Assembly (NCBI GenBank): GCA_900149785.2
Contig: FSSI02000002.1
Coordinates: 124,001 to 188,000, forward strand
Reading direction: 5' to 3'
DNA: 64,000 bases
Source: Sodalinema lacuna_A
GTDB lineage: Bacteria > Cyanobacteriota > Cyanobacteriia > Cyanobacteriales > Geitlerinemataceae
Under the pieces are notes generated by a model that was given only the letters and a program-made list of their open reading frames with translations, made no database searches and was not told the DNA's origin. Positions within the stretch are counted from its first letter, which is position 1. Each line of letters opens with the position of its first letter. Made by a program: the position numbers and the translations under genes. Below are positions 33,131-42,069 of the stretch, piece after piece.

Positions 33131-34439
33131 CATGAGTCTGATGGCCCTAACGGCCTGTGCCAACAGTCCTGACAGCCAATCCCTGCAAGATTCCTTTGCA
33201 GCAGACCCTCAACTTGAGCAATCAACTCCCAGTCCCCAGCCAACAGAAACAGCGGCCATTCCTGATGCACCAGACTTAGACCGGTTACCGCCGCAACTGC
33301 CCCAATATCAACCGGCCACCTGGTTAGAAACTACCGAACTCGACGGCGATCGCCTCCGCAGTCGTTGGCAAAGTGACGACCCAGCCGAGGTGATTGCTGA
33401 ATTTTATCGAGGTCGCTTGCAAGGGGACAACTGGCAACTCAATGGCGATGGAACCGAGGGAGACACCATTCAACTGACGGCAACAGGTCGCATCAATGGT
33501 CAAGACTGGCCCCTGACCGTTGAGATTCGCCCCCAGAACAGTGAGACGACTGGCGAGGACAGCACCGCCGAGGCTGAGAACACCACCGAGATTGAACTAA
33601 CCTATCCCACTTCCCCCTCAACCCTCAGCCAAACAGACCCCGAGGACAACCAGACCCCCCAAGCCTCGCCAACTCCAGACAACCCGGCCGAGACTCCAGA
33701 ACCTCAGGCCACGCCATCTCCCCCAGCTCAACAGCCCTCACAGACCACTCAATTTAGTGATTTAGACAACGTTTCCGACCCCCTGACCCCCTACGTCCAG
33801 GATGTGGCCCAATTGGGCATCTTATCTCCGGTTCAGGGCGATCGCTTCGGCCCCGAGGAGACCATTACCCGGCGAGATTATGCCCGTTGGCTAATGCAGG
33901 CCAACAACCGTTTCTATGCCGACCAATCCGTCCAACAACTGCGTCAACCTCGTGACAGCAGTGAACCAGCGTTTCAAGATATGCCTCGAAGCCATCCTGA
34001 CTTCGCCGTGGTTCAGGGATTAGCCGAAGCTGGGATTATCCCGAGTCCCCTCAGTGAGAGTCCGATGAGTGGTAATGAGACCAGTAGCGGTGCAACAACG
34101 GCCCTGTTTCGTCCCGATGACCCATTGCTACGAGAAGACCTGCTACATTGGAAAGTCCCCCTCGATGTGCGTCGCGGCCTACCTGATGCCACCGTGGAGG
34201 CGATTGGGGAGACCTGGGGGTTTCAGGATGCCACTCGTATCAGTGCTGAGGCGTTGGATGCCGTCTTGGCGGATTTTGAGAATGGAGAACACTCGAATAT
34301 CCGCCGGGCCTTTGGCTATACCACTCTCTTACAACCCAAAAAACCGGTCACTCGTGCTGAAGCCGCATCGAGTCTTTGGTCGTTTGGCTATCAAGACGAG
34401 GTGCGATCGGCCTCAGACCTGATCGAAAATGAAAACTAG
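33045..34439 (+). CDS. SLH-domain lipoprotein
   Basis: A 464-residue envelope protein. The start overlaps the alpha-like gene's stop (ATGA). The first ~29 residues come from a DNA repeat (VLNL/VLK units) and, with LMSLMALTAC, form a lipoprotein signal with cysteine at residue 38; the ATG at 33132 alone would leave a signal too short. A ~70-residue domain (DRLRSRWQSDDPAEVIAEFY) and a Pro/Thr-rich linker precede SLH-like segments (FSDLDNVSDPLTPYVQDVAQ, RFGPEETITRRDYARWLM, FQDMPRSHPDFAVVQGLAEA, KPVTRAEAASSLW). Such proteins are broadly conserved in cyanobacteria; a link to phycobiliproteins would be unexpected and may be chance. Confidence 0.8.
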   Translation: MTVLNLTVLNLSVLKWSVLKRSVLKPSILMSLMALTACANSPDSQSLQDSFAADPQLEQSTPSPQPTETAAIPDAPDLDRLPPQLPQYQPATWLETTELDGDRLRSRWQSDDPAEVIAEFYRGRLQGDNWQLNGDGTEGDTIQLTATGRINGQDWPLTVEIRPQNSETTGEDSTAEAENTTEIELTYPTSPSTLSQTDPEDNQTPQASPTPDNPAETPEPQATPSPPAQQPSQTTQFSDLDNVSDPLTPYVQDVAQLGILSPVQGDRFGPEETITRRDYARWLMQANNRFYADQSVQQLRQPRDSSEPAFQDMPRSHPDFAVVQGLAEAGIIPSPLSESPMSGNETSSGATTALFRPDDPLLREDLLHWKVPLDVRRGLPDATVEAIGETWGFQDATRISAEALDAVLADFENGEHSNIRRAFGYTTLLQPKKPVTRAEAASSLWSFGYQDEVRSASDLIENEN

Positions 34440-34490
34440 AGTCGTTCCTATAGCAAAAGTTGGTCTGAATCGTACAAAAAATAGGGGAGA

Positions 34491-34690
34491 AGAAGGCAAG
34501 AGGCAAGAGGCAAGAGGCAAGAGGCAAGAGGTAGGGGATTCTCTCCCAACTCAGAGTGTCCTAAGCCAATCTTCGATTGCTATATTCCCTGTTCCCTGTT
34601 CCGGTGTTCCCTATTCCCTATTCCCTGTTCCGGTGTTCCGGTGTTCCCTATTCCCTGTTCCCTGTTCCCTATTCCCTATTCCCCGTTCCC
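34491..34690. repeat. Heptameric repeats in two orientations
   Basis: (GGCAAGA)n at ~34494-34535 is followed by many TTCCCTR/TGTTCCG units at ~34588-34690 with reverse sense. Together with the flanks they fill the ~330-bp spacer between the SLH and SH3-like genes, apart from one terminator. Confidence 0.9.
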
Positions 34691-34705
34691 TCGCCATAAA
34701 ATAAA

Positions 34706-34737
34706 CCCCGTCTCTGACATCACATCAAAAGACGGGG
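34706..34737 (-). terminator. Rho-independent terminator of the SH3-like gene
   Basis: CCCCGTCT (34706-34713) pairs with AGACGGGG (34730-34737); on the minus strand it lies ~33 bp after the SH3-like stop and is followed by TTTAT. Confidence 0.7.
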
Positions 34738-34769
34738 CTAGTGCTAACCGACTGCTAGCGATCGCGATA

Positions 34770-35195
34770 CTACCAGGTGACGGGGAAGGTAGAGGGACCT
34801 TGTCCAGAGCAATAGACGAGAGTCGATTCTAAAGGACCACCGGGAGTCATGCGAGCTTCAGCGGGCATATAGCCGATGTTACCGACGGAATCTTCGAGTT
34901 CAAACCACATCCCGCCATCGTTACCGACGAAAGCGTTGCGAATCATGTTGACCTGCTCGTTAGGCAGCATATTCGCGATTTCGCTCGAGTTCATATCGGG
35001 TTCTGTGTAGAGAACGTTTGCACCCCGAACTCGACGGCAGGTGTCTCCAGGGCGATCGCCAACCCGTTGGGCCAGTTCCGAGGAATTAGACGACTCACCC
35101 AGGGGGGCAGCGTTGGTGGGGGCTTTGAGACCCGCAGCGGTGAGCGAGACAATTCCGAGCAGTGCAGCGGAGGCACTAAGACGATTCAATTTCAT
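34770..35195 (-). CDS. Secreted SH3-like domain protein, paralogue A
   Basis: A 141-residue exported protein. A Sec signal peptide (LLGIVSLTAAGLKAPTNA) is followed by an SH3b-like domain: GDTCRRVRGANVLYTEPDMN, LPNEQVNMIRNAF, WFELEDSVGNIGYMPAEARM. Two cysteines could form a disulfide. The ATG at 35195 has GAGGAG 9 bp upstream; a TTG three codons earlier is less likely. A paralogue lies ~320 bp upstream on the same strand. Such domains usually bind cell-wall peptides, but the ligand is unknown. Confidence 0.78.
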   Translation of the reverse strand: MKLNRLSASAALLGIVSLTAAGLKAPTNAAPLGESSNSSELAQRVGDRPGDTCRRVRGANVLYTEPDMNSSEIANMLPNEQVNMIRNAFVGNDGGMWFELEDSVGNIGYMPAEARMTPGGPLESTLVYCSGQGPSTFPVTW

Positions 35196-35435
35196 TCTGT
35201 TCAACTCCTCAAGGTGTACCAGTAACTTACAGAGGAATTATAGACCAACTTTTTGCGATTCTGCCGTCTGTCAAAAAAGTTAAACGTCTCAGTCTTGGCA
35301 TTTGATGGCGCTAGCGTACGTATTTTGGGTGTGAACCCGGTAAATTTTGCATTTCAAGGGTTTTATTCTTCTCAAACACTCGTTTTTTCGTGATTTCGCC
35401 CCATACGCCCCGTTTTTGTTTGCCAAAATCAACAG

Positions 35436-35480
35436 CCCCAAGCGTCCGAGACGGAACTATTCCGCTTCAGACGTTTGGGG
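35436..35480 (-). terminator. Likely terminator of SH3-like paralogue B
   Basis: CCCCAAGCGTC (35436-35446) pairs with GACGTTTGGGG (35470-35480) with one G-U. It follows the stop of the paralogue on the minus strand and is followed by TGTTGATTTT. The rest of the ~317-bp spacer upstream of paralogue A shows nothing else. Confidence 0.5.
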
Positions 35481-35512
35481 ATCATCTTAACCTCGTCAGA
35501 CTCAGGCAGGGT

Positions 35513-35932
35513 TTACCACGTCACAGGGAAGGCGCTACCACCGGGACAATAGACCAGCGTAGACTGTCTCGAACCCCCCGCAGCACCCCGGACTTCGGCC
35601 CGCATAAAGCCGATATTGCCCACGGAATCCTCGACTTCAACCCATAACTCGCCATCAACACCCTGAAAGGGACTGCGAATCATGTTGACTTGTTCGTTGG
35701 GAAACATCGAAACAATTTCCCGCGAACTCATCGTGGTATCGGCGTAGAGGGTGAGTCCCTCGCCACGAACCCGACGACAGACATCTCCAGGACGGTTGCC
35801 AACTTGGGCCAGTTCCAAGGTGGTCTCACGTTCATCGACAGAGGCAGCATTGACGGAGGCTTTGAGACCTAAAACACTCAGAGAAACCAGGCTCAACGCA
35901 ACGGCTGAGGCTCCAATTTGGGTTAGTTTCAT
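35513..35932 (-). CDS. Secreted SH3-like domain protein, paralogue B
   Basis: A 139-residue paralogue of the neighbouring gene. Signal peptide ALSLVSLSVLGLKASVNA; domain GDVCRRVRGEGLTLYADTTM, FPNEQVNMIRSPFQG, LWVEVEDSVGNIGFMRAEVR; both end in a cysteine-containing LVYC and FPVTW. The ATG at 35932 is preceded by GAGGAAT. The shared ends and spacing point to tandem duplication. Confidence 0.78.
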   Translation of the reverse strand: MKLTQIGASAVALSLVSLSVLGLKASVNAASVDERETTLELAQVGNRPGDVCRRVRGEGLTLYADTTMSSREIVSMFPNEQVNMIRSPFQGVDGELWVEVEDSVGNIGFMRAEVRGAAGGSRQSTLVYCPGGSAFPVTW

Positions 35933-36372
35933 CTATAATTCCTCACAAAAACCAGTGTTAGACACGGCGATTATAACCGCTTTTTTTGAAAGTGGGGAGG
36001 GATTAACCAATAATAAATTTAACAAATTATGAACTTGCAATTTAACGCATTTTAGGTCACACAAAAACTGTCCGGCGACAGGAAAATATCACCAAAACAA
36101 CCAGATTGATGGCGTTTTTATGTCCCAATTTCCGTAAATTGGTTACTTGGTTGATTTACGAATCGGTAACCTTTAGTCTCAACTGGGTCTTTTATTCGTC
36201 CAGTGCAAGGTAGTATCTGTTTTGATTTGTTGTGGTTATAGATGTGTGTTTTACCCGGTGTTTTACCTGGTGTTTTACCTCAGGTTTCATCCTGAGATGG
36301 CCCAGTAAGGACATCACCAGTATAGTTTATCAATTGGCCATGTCCAGGGGAATGAGTCTAGGGGGAATGAGT
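35933..36372. other. Intergenic region with short direct repeats
   Basis: A 440-bp A/T-rich spacer between SH3-like paralogue B and the end of the ATPase gene. It contains three GGTGTTTTACC units (36248-36285) and a repeated GGGGGAATGAGTCTA (36348-36382). No gene, RNA or clear promoter is visible. Confidence 0.5.
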
Positions 36373-38529
36373 CTAGGGGGATCTTAGGGCCAGCTCGTTG
36401 ATAGAGACTGAGGCGTTAGCCAGAGCAAGTAGAGGGCCAGTTTGCTCCTGGCCATTGACCGCGAGGTCACTGTGACAGAGAACCACTTGTTCGTCGACTC
36501 GGGCCAGTAAGTCTTTGAGAATCCGTTTGAGACGTGCTTCATCATCCTGTTGACGAGCTTCCGCGTCATAAGGAAGAGACCGCGATCGCTCGAAAATGGG
36601 AGCCGCAAACAAGACCGCCGCTCCCCCTTGCAGCCACAGGGGGGAACCAATATCGAGCCAGAAATGCCAACGATGGCTCAGACGATGACTGCGATATTGA
36701 TAGATAGTACTGAGCGTAACGGCTGGGGGATGTCGCTGTTTGAGGGGGTAGGGATTAGCCGTGACGGTTCCCGTTTGCAGCAAACTGAGAAATTCCCCCA
36801 CCGCCGCCGCAGCGGGACGATCGCCGCCGACGCGCTCCTCAACTTGCCAAAAGTGGGCCGCCGTTTCCAGGAGTTCCCGCAGGGCCTGGCGTTGATCATC
36901 CGCTAAATCCGGGTACCAAAGAAAATCATTGACAATGCGATCTAAGACCACCAGCGGCGAGAGGGGAGTGGCTCCCTGAAGCTGCGATCGCATCCCCTCA
37001 ATCCAATCACGAATCTTCTCATAAGCGACAGTGGCCCGGTAGCCGAGGCGATCGCAACCGGGAAACCGCTGAGCCGGCAACAATTGCGGCCAATCAGGAT
37101 TCGGCTGATAACAGGCATCGGCCAGCAAGCCTCCCCGTACCGGATCGATATCGAGCCTGAAGCGAAATGGTAAGCTCTCATTCTCCTCGATATCCTCAAC
37201 TTCCTCACCCTGTAACGGATTTCGCGATAGTATCACCAACATTTCGGCCACCAAATTTCGGTTAATCCGTCGTCCCAAACCGCCATAGAAAAACGGTAAG
37301 AGAGTTAACACCGCGCGAACTTGGGGTTGACTAATCAGGGGTCGTTGCACCTGTAGCGGATGCACCGGGATCCCATAGCCCTCTAAAATATGGCGCAGAC
37401 TGTAGCGGGCGATCGCATCCAACCCCGGCGCAATAATCGCAATCTCCGCCGGGCTGACTCCCCGCCGTTGCACAATCTCGGCAATTTCCTGTCCCACCCG
37501 TCGCAACAGCTGCGATCGCGCTACCGTCTCCAAGGAGGGAACCGAGGCCGGAAGCTGCATCAAATAGGTGGGATTCAAAGCCAACTCCAGCATCGGTGCG
37601 GCCAACTCAGCCAGCAATCCCGGTGACTGGGCCGGTGACTGAGGCCGCTGTAAATCCAAATCAATCACCTGCTCACAGCATCCACAGATGTCTTCCAACC
37701 GATCCGGGTCCGCATTCAGTCCCAGACGAATCTTCCCCTCAGGATTAAAGGTAAACAGTCCCGGACGGGGCAAACTCAGAAACATCTCAAACAACTCGTG
37801 GCAAATCCCCGGATAATCATCCACATCATCAGCCGCCACCGCCAAAAATCGCCGTCGCAACTGAAGCTGATACTGAGGATCGGGCAACAGATAGCGCCAA
37901 TAGAGTTCTAGGATGAGACCATAGGTGAGTAGTCCTCGTTGCCAACACCACTCTCGCCACGTTAACAGCAACTCCTGGATCACCTCCGCCTCTCCCTCAG
38001 CCAGCATCTCCGGGGCCAGACCCTGGTGCAGCCGTTCACCAATGGCCTCGCAGGGATAACCAGCGGCGGCGGCCAGTTGCAGCAGATCTAAGCTACGGCG
38101 AACTTGCTTCGTCACTGTTGGTCCTAGGCTGGGTAATCCCCCTTCGGGTAATTGGGCCTCCCAGAGTTGTCGGGCCAACATCTGTTCGGTTTCTGGACGT
38201 AGGCGGACTGGGATAGCCACGGGAATGCTCAGTTTTTGAGCGAGTAAGGCCCAAAATAAGCTCACCTCTTGCTGGAAAAAGCCGAGGGGAGTCGTCACCG
38301 TGACGGCCCCTCGTCCGCCAGTGGCCCGCACTAAGGCATCAGTCAGCCGTAAACGGGTTTCCCCCGTCGCGGTCAAGACTAAAATTGAACTTGCTGCGGG
38401 GAGTGGTGTGAGAGATGGGGGAGAACTGGTCTGGCTGAACTCCTCAAGCCACTGAACCACCTGTTGAATCAGATAGTTGGTTTTGCCACAGCGACTCGAC
38501 CCCCAAAGCCAAATTGATTGAGACGACAC
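36373..38529 (-). CDS. UvrD/AddB-like ATPase (recombination-type)
   Basis: A 718-residue P-loop protein. The Walker A GSSRCGKTNYL is at residues ~10-20. ILVLTATGETRLRL, DVDDYPGICHELFEMFL (Walker B-like position in AVAADDVDDYPG) and EIAIIAPGLDAIARYSLR are consistent with a superfamily 1 helicase relative, similar to AddB/RecC-type proteins annotated in cyanobacteria as recombinase or helicase-like. No nuclease iron-sulfur motif is seen at the C-terminus. The role in DNA repair is inferred. It stands alone, divergent from pxcA. Confidence 0.65.
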   Translation of the reverse strand: MSSQSIWLWGSSRCGKTNYLIQQVVQWLEEFSQTSSPPSLTPLPAASSILVLTATGETRLRLTDALVRATGGRGAVTVTTPLGFFQQEVSLFWALLAQKLSIPVAIPVRLRPETEQMLARQLWEAQLPEGGLPSLGPTVTKQVRRSLDLLQLAAAAGYPCEAIGERLHQGLAPEMLAEGEAEVIQELLLTWREWCWQRGLLTYGLILELYWRYLLPDPQYQLQLRRRFLAVAADDVDDYPGICHELFEMFLSLPRPGLFTFNPEGKIRLGLNADPDRLEDICGCCEQVIDLDLQRPQSPAQSPGLLAELAAPMLELALNPTYLMQLPASVPSLETVARSQLLRRVGQEIAEIVQRRGVSPAEIAIIAPGLDAIARYSLRHILEGYGIPVHPLQVQRPLISQPQVRAVLTLLPFFYGGLGRRINRNLVAEMLVILSRNPLQGEEVEDIEENESLPFRFRLDIDPVRGGLLADACYQPNPDWPQLLPAQRFPGCDRLGYRATVAYEKIRDWIEGMRSQLQGATPLSPLVVLDRIVNDFLWYPDLADDQRQALRELLETAAHFWQVEERVGGDRPAAAAVGEFLSLLQTGTVTANPYPLKQRHPPAVTLSTIYQYRSHRLSHRWHFWLDIGSPLWLQGGAAVLFAAPIFERSRSLPYDAEARQQDDEARLKRILKDLLARVDEQVVLCHSDLAVNGQEQTGPLLALANASVSINELALRSP

Positions 38530-38694
38530 CGATCAACCTCGATTAGATTTGCTACCATGCTACTCGACCCCGGAAACGGGCCGATCTGGTAATCGACTCT
38601 AACCCTGAATGCTCGATAAAGGCTCAATCGCAGGGAAACCTCTTCAACGGAGGTTGACGTGATTTCATTCGGCTCACTCTTGTGTGTTTGAACT

Positions 38695-40173
38695 ATGCAA
38701 AACTCAGACTCGTCTGGCCGATTTGGCCTATTGCGTCGTGTACGCCGTTGGTATTTCAAGACTCCTGAGCGAGCCTTGGATGCTGCCTATGAGGCTGCGT
38801 TGACCCTACAGCGGCTCGAACAGCAGTATTTCCAGGGAGAGAAAATGACCGGCGAGGGCGATCGCTATACGTCCCTAGAATGGGGACAACTTAAAGCTGA
38901 ACGCGATCGCAACCTCGACATCATCCAACGCCGCCTGCGAGAGTTTCGGGCCAGCCGCAGCACTCTCGATTGGATTACCCGTTCTTCTTCTGCGATCGGG
39001 CCGATTCAATTACAAGCTACCGATGACTCGAAATCTCGTTATTCTCCTGATGACACGTATCAATTTTCAGAGAATCTTAAAAAGCTGAAAATTATCGATG
39101 AGATTGCTGGGAAGTATTTTTCTCAACCCCCCTCATCGGCGGCAAGTCCTCCTCTTGATGCTCAACCTCGCGCCAATCCTAAACCCTTACAAGGCAACCG
39201 TCCGTCTGGACAGTCAGCTAACCGGTTTTCCTCCAACGCTCAGAGCGATTCTGAGCCGTTTCAGGATCTCTCGGATCGGTTTAATCAAGGGGCCAGCAGT
39301 CCCACTCGCAACTGGCGCGATGATTTTAAAACAGCCCGTACATCTCGCGTCAATACCGCTAGTGATGTCGAATCGATCTCAGGGCAAGCCAGTTTACTGC
39401 CTCGCTCGATCCTGAGGACGATCAATCGAATTAAAGAAGAACTTGATCCGAGAGCTGAAGACGATGTTGTTGAGAAATTTCGCTATTATAAAAGCAAAAC
39501 TGTTATTTCTCTTAAGTTTATTTTACTGTTAATTCTAGTTCCGCTTTTGACTCATCAAGTCTCCAAAAATCTCATTATTCGCCCGATTTATAATGAGTAT
39601 TTCTATGAGCAAATTGAACTATTTATCAATCCCGATTTTGAAGAAGAAGCCTATCAGGAGTTGAATCACTACGAAGAGCGACTCCGATTTCGGATGGCCA
39701 TCGGCTCCGCCCCCAATTTGTCAGAGGAAGAGTTTGAGGCTCACGTGTCTGAAGAAGCCCGTGAGATTGCTCGTAAATATCAGAATATGAGTAATAATGC
39801 CCTGCAAAATGTGGCGGCTGACCTCTGTTCATTGGGAGCCTTTATTTTGGTGTTGATGAATAGTAAACGGGAGATTGCGATCGTTAAATCTTTTATTGAT
39901 GACCTAATTTATGGACTCAGTGATAGTGCTAAAGCCTTCATTATTATTCTCTTTACGGATATTTTCGTGGGCTACCACTCCCCCCACGGTTGGGAAATCA
40001 TCCTCGAAGGGGTCTCTCATCACTTTGGCTTAGCTGAAAGCCGGGATTTTAACTTTATGTTTATTGCGACGTTTCCGGTAATTTTGGATACGGTGATGAA
40101 ATACTGGATTTTCCGCTATCTCAATCGAATTTCACCCTCAGCAGTGGCGACCTATCGCAATATGAATGAGTAA
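38695..40173 (+). CDS. pxcA: Proton extrusion protein (CemA/CotA family)
   Basis: A membrane protein of 492 residues needed for light-induced proton extrusion and tied to CO2 uptake and acid tolerance. The N-terminal half (residues ~1-270) is soluble and Ser/Pro-rich with FKTPERALDAAYEAALTLQR at the start. Membrane segments are at ~275-290 (VISLKFILLLILVPLLTH), ~370-385, ~400-420 and ~450-465. The conserved region PRSILRTINRIKEELDP and the C-terminal KYWIFRYLNRISPSAVATY match the family. The pentapeptide gene follows within 10 bp. Confidence 0.93.
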   Translation: MQNSDSSGRFGLLRRVRRWYFKTPERALDAAYEAALTLQRLEQQYFQGEKMTGEGDRYTSLEWGQLKAERDRNLDIIQRRLREFRASRSTLDWITRSSSAIGPIQLQATDDSKSRYSPDDTYQFSENLKKLKIIDEIAGKYFSQPPSSAASPPLDAQPRANPKPLQGNRPSGQSANRFSSNAQSDSEPFQDLSDRFNQGASSPTRNWRDDFKTARTSRVNTASDVESISGQASLLPRSILRTINRIKEELDPRAEDDVVEKFRYYKSKTVISLKFILLLILVPLLTHQVSKNLIIRPIYNEYFYEQIELFINPDFEEEAYQELNHYEERLRFRMAIGSAPNLSEEEFEAHVSEEAREIARKYQNMSNNALQNVAADLCSLGAFILVLMNSKREIAIVKSFIDDLIYGLSDSAKAFIIILFTDIFVGYHSPHGWEIILEGVSHHFGLAESRDFNFMFIATFPVILDTVMKYWIFRYLNRISPSAVATYRNMNE

Positions 40174-40182
40174 TTGGTAAAA

Positions 40183-41238
40183 ATGAGACGAATAAAAATG
40201 AAACGAGTATTCCGTTGGAATGGTTGGTCCGTAGGATTACTGATGTTGGGCATCATCGGCGGCATCATCGGCACTGAGGCGAGGCCGGGCTATAGCGCTC
40301 GTGGTCGTCATCTTGAGCAACTTCAGGAGACTCAGGCCTGTCGCCGCTGTGACCTAGAAGATGCAGACTTGTCCGGGGCGCAATTGCAAGGAGTCGATTT
40401 GCGCGGCGCTAATCTCAACCAGGCCAATCTGGAGGGGGCGAACCTAGAAGGGGCGAACCTAGAGGGGGCGATTTTGACTCAAACCAACTTACAAGGGGCT
40501 AATTTGAGTCGGGCCACTGTCGTTGAGGGCCAATTAGGACAGGCCCAGTTGCAAGGGGCCAATCTAACCCAGGCTAACTTCAACTTTGCCCGTTTGGGAC
40601 GAGCCAATCTGGAGGGGGCGCAGTTACAGGGGGCGCAATTCCTCTCGGCGCGCTTAAATCATGTCAATCTGGCTGGGGCCGATTTGGCCGGGACTGATTT
40701 TAGAAGTGCTGTCCTCAATGGAGCGGATTTGCAGCAGGTTCGCTGGAGTCAGGCTAATTTCCAGGGAGCCAGTTTGCGTGAGGCGACGTTGCAGGGGAGT
40801 TCGGGATTTGGCGTGAATTTGAATCGGGCCAATCTCATCAATGCAGATTTAACGGAGGTGAGACTCCCGGAGGGGCGACTGACGGGGGCGGTTGCGGTCG
40901 GTGCAATCTTTGCTGACGCGGACTTGTCGGGGGCGGCGTTGAATCTTGGCGATTTTCAGGGGGCGGATTTGAGTGGGGCGAATCTTCAGGGGGCGGTGTT
41001 GAGTGAAATCTTGTTGATGGGTGCGTCGTTGAGGGGGACGAATTTGACGTATAGCTATTTGTTTGGGGCTAATTTGACGGCGGCGCAGTTACAGGGGACG
41101 CGCTTCTCTGGGGCGGATTTGAGGGGAGTCCTGTTCCGAGGGGCGGATTTGACGGAGGCGGATTTGACGGATGCCATTATTGAGGGAGCCGATTTCACGG
41201 ATGCAGTCCTGACGGGGGCGACGATTCCCCAGGTTTAA
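40183..41238 (+). CDS. Exported pentapeptide-repeat protein
   Basis: About 350 residues, mostly A(D/N)LxG pentapeptide repeats (ADLSGAQLQGVDLRGANLNQ and on), which fold as a right-handed quadrilateral beta-helix. The N-terminus is basic with a hydrophobic core (VGLLMLGIIGGIIGTEA), so it is probably exported or anchored. A CRRC motif precedes the repeats. ATGs at 40183 and 40198 are both possible; a TTG at 40174 is also open. It probably shares the pxcA transcript. The binding partner is unknown. Confidence 0.85.
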   Translation: MRRIKMKRVFRWNGWSVGLLMLGIIGGIIGTEARPGYSARGRHLEQLQETQACRRCDLEDADLSGAQLQGVDLRGANLNQANLEGANLEGANLEGAILTQTNLQGANLSRATVVEGQLGQAQLQGANLTQANFNFARLGRANLEGAQLQGAQFLSARLNHVNLAGADLAGTDFRSAVLNGADLQQVRWSQANFQGASLREATLQGSSGFGVNLNRANLINADLTEVRLPEGRLTGAVAVGAIFADADLSGAALNLGDFQGADLSGANLQGAVLSEILLMGASLRGTNLTYSYLFGANLTAAQLQGTRFSGADLRGVLFRGADLTEADLTDAIIEGADFTDAVLTGATIPQV

Positions 41239-41275
41239 TTCCCCAGGTTTAGAGGTTGGGGTTTAGATGTTGGGT

Positions 41276-41857
41276 TCAGGCTTTGGCGAGGACAAAAACG
41301 CTGCCGACGTTCCCTCGGCCGATACGGAGGGTTTCGTCGAGATAGGTGATGTCGAGCCAGCCTTGGCGGTCGGTTTGGATTTGGGAGTCGAGGGCTAGGA
41401 ATTTTTGTGGGGATTCTAAGGCTTCGATGAATTGGTTGGGATTGCGGTAGTTGATGGCTCGTTGTAGGCCGACGACGAAACGCTGAAATTTGACGCTGAC
41501 GCGGATGGGAGAGGTGGGGGTGAATTGGGCGGCGACGCTAACGAGGCCGTCGAGGTAGGGGAGGCCTTGCAGTTGGGCGATGTTGTAGATTTTGCGGTTT
41601 TCTAGGCGGATACATTGGTAGATGTCCCCGAGGTTGTAGAAGGGGAAGCGGTCGATATTGAGGAGTTCGCGACTGGTGGTGTAGAGGAGTCGCCAGTTGC
41701 CGTCTAGGAGGGCTGGGGCTTCGAGGGGTCGAGGGGTGGGGTTGCGGTCTTCGAGTCGGGCGATCGCAGAGAGGATGGCGGTGTTGTCGGTGTCGCTGGC
41801 TTCGAGTCCTCGGTTTTGTCCGGCGATCGCACGCATTAAGTCGTCTTTGTATATCAT
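41276..41857 (-). CDS. PAP/fibrillin (plastid lipid-associated) family protein
   Basis: A 193-residue lipocalin-like protein of the fibrillin family, associated with thylakoid membranes and photoprotection. Marks are LLDGNWRLLYTTSRELLNID, YQCIRLENRKIYNIAQL, and a C-terminal WLDITYLDETLRIGRGNVGS, which is the family signature. The ATG at 41857 fits. It converges on the pentapeptide gene and is divergent from the response-regulator gene. Confidence 0.85.
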   Translation of the reverse strand: MIYKDDLMRAIAGQNRGLEASDTDNTAILSAIARLEDRNPTPRPLEAPALLDGNWRLLYTTSRELLNIDRFPFYNLGDIYQCIRLENRKIYNIAQLQGLPYLDGLVSVAAQFTPTSPIRVSVKFQRFVVGLQRAINYRNPNQFIEALESPQKFLALDSQIQTDRQGWLDITYLDETLRIGRGNVGSVFVLAKA

Positions 41858-42069
41858 ATTTTGTTGAATCTGTCAAGATAACGGCAAGGATTTTGTGGGT
41901 CTAACCGCCGATGCACCTCTCTAGGATAGCAAGCTGACTCTATGGGACGAGGGAGTCATAGAAGCAAATCTGAGGAAATCGATAAAATACGATTACCAGC
42001 CCACTGCATTGGCGGAGAGACGGTGGTTTGTGGCTGGGTTCAAGGTTCTGTTTGAGTCGAAGTACGATT

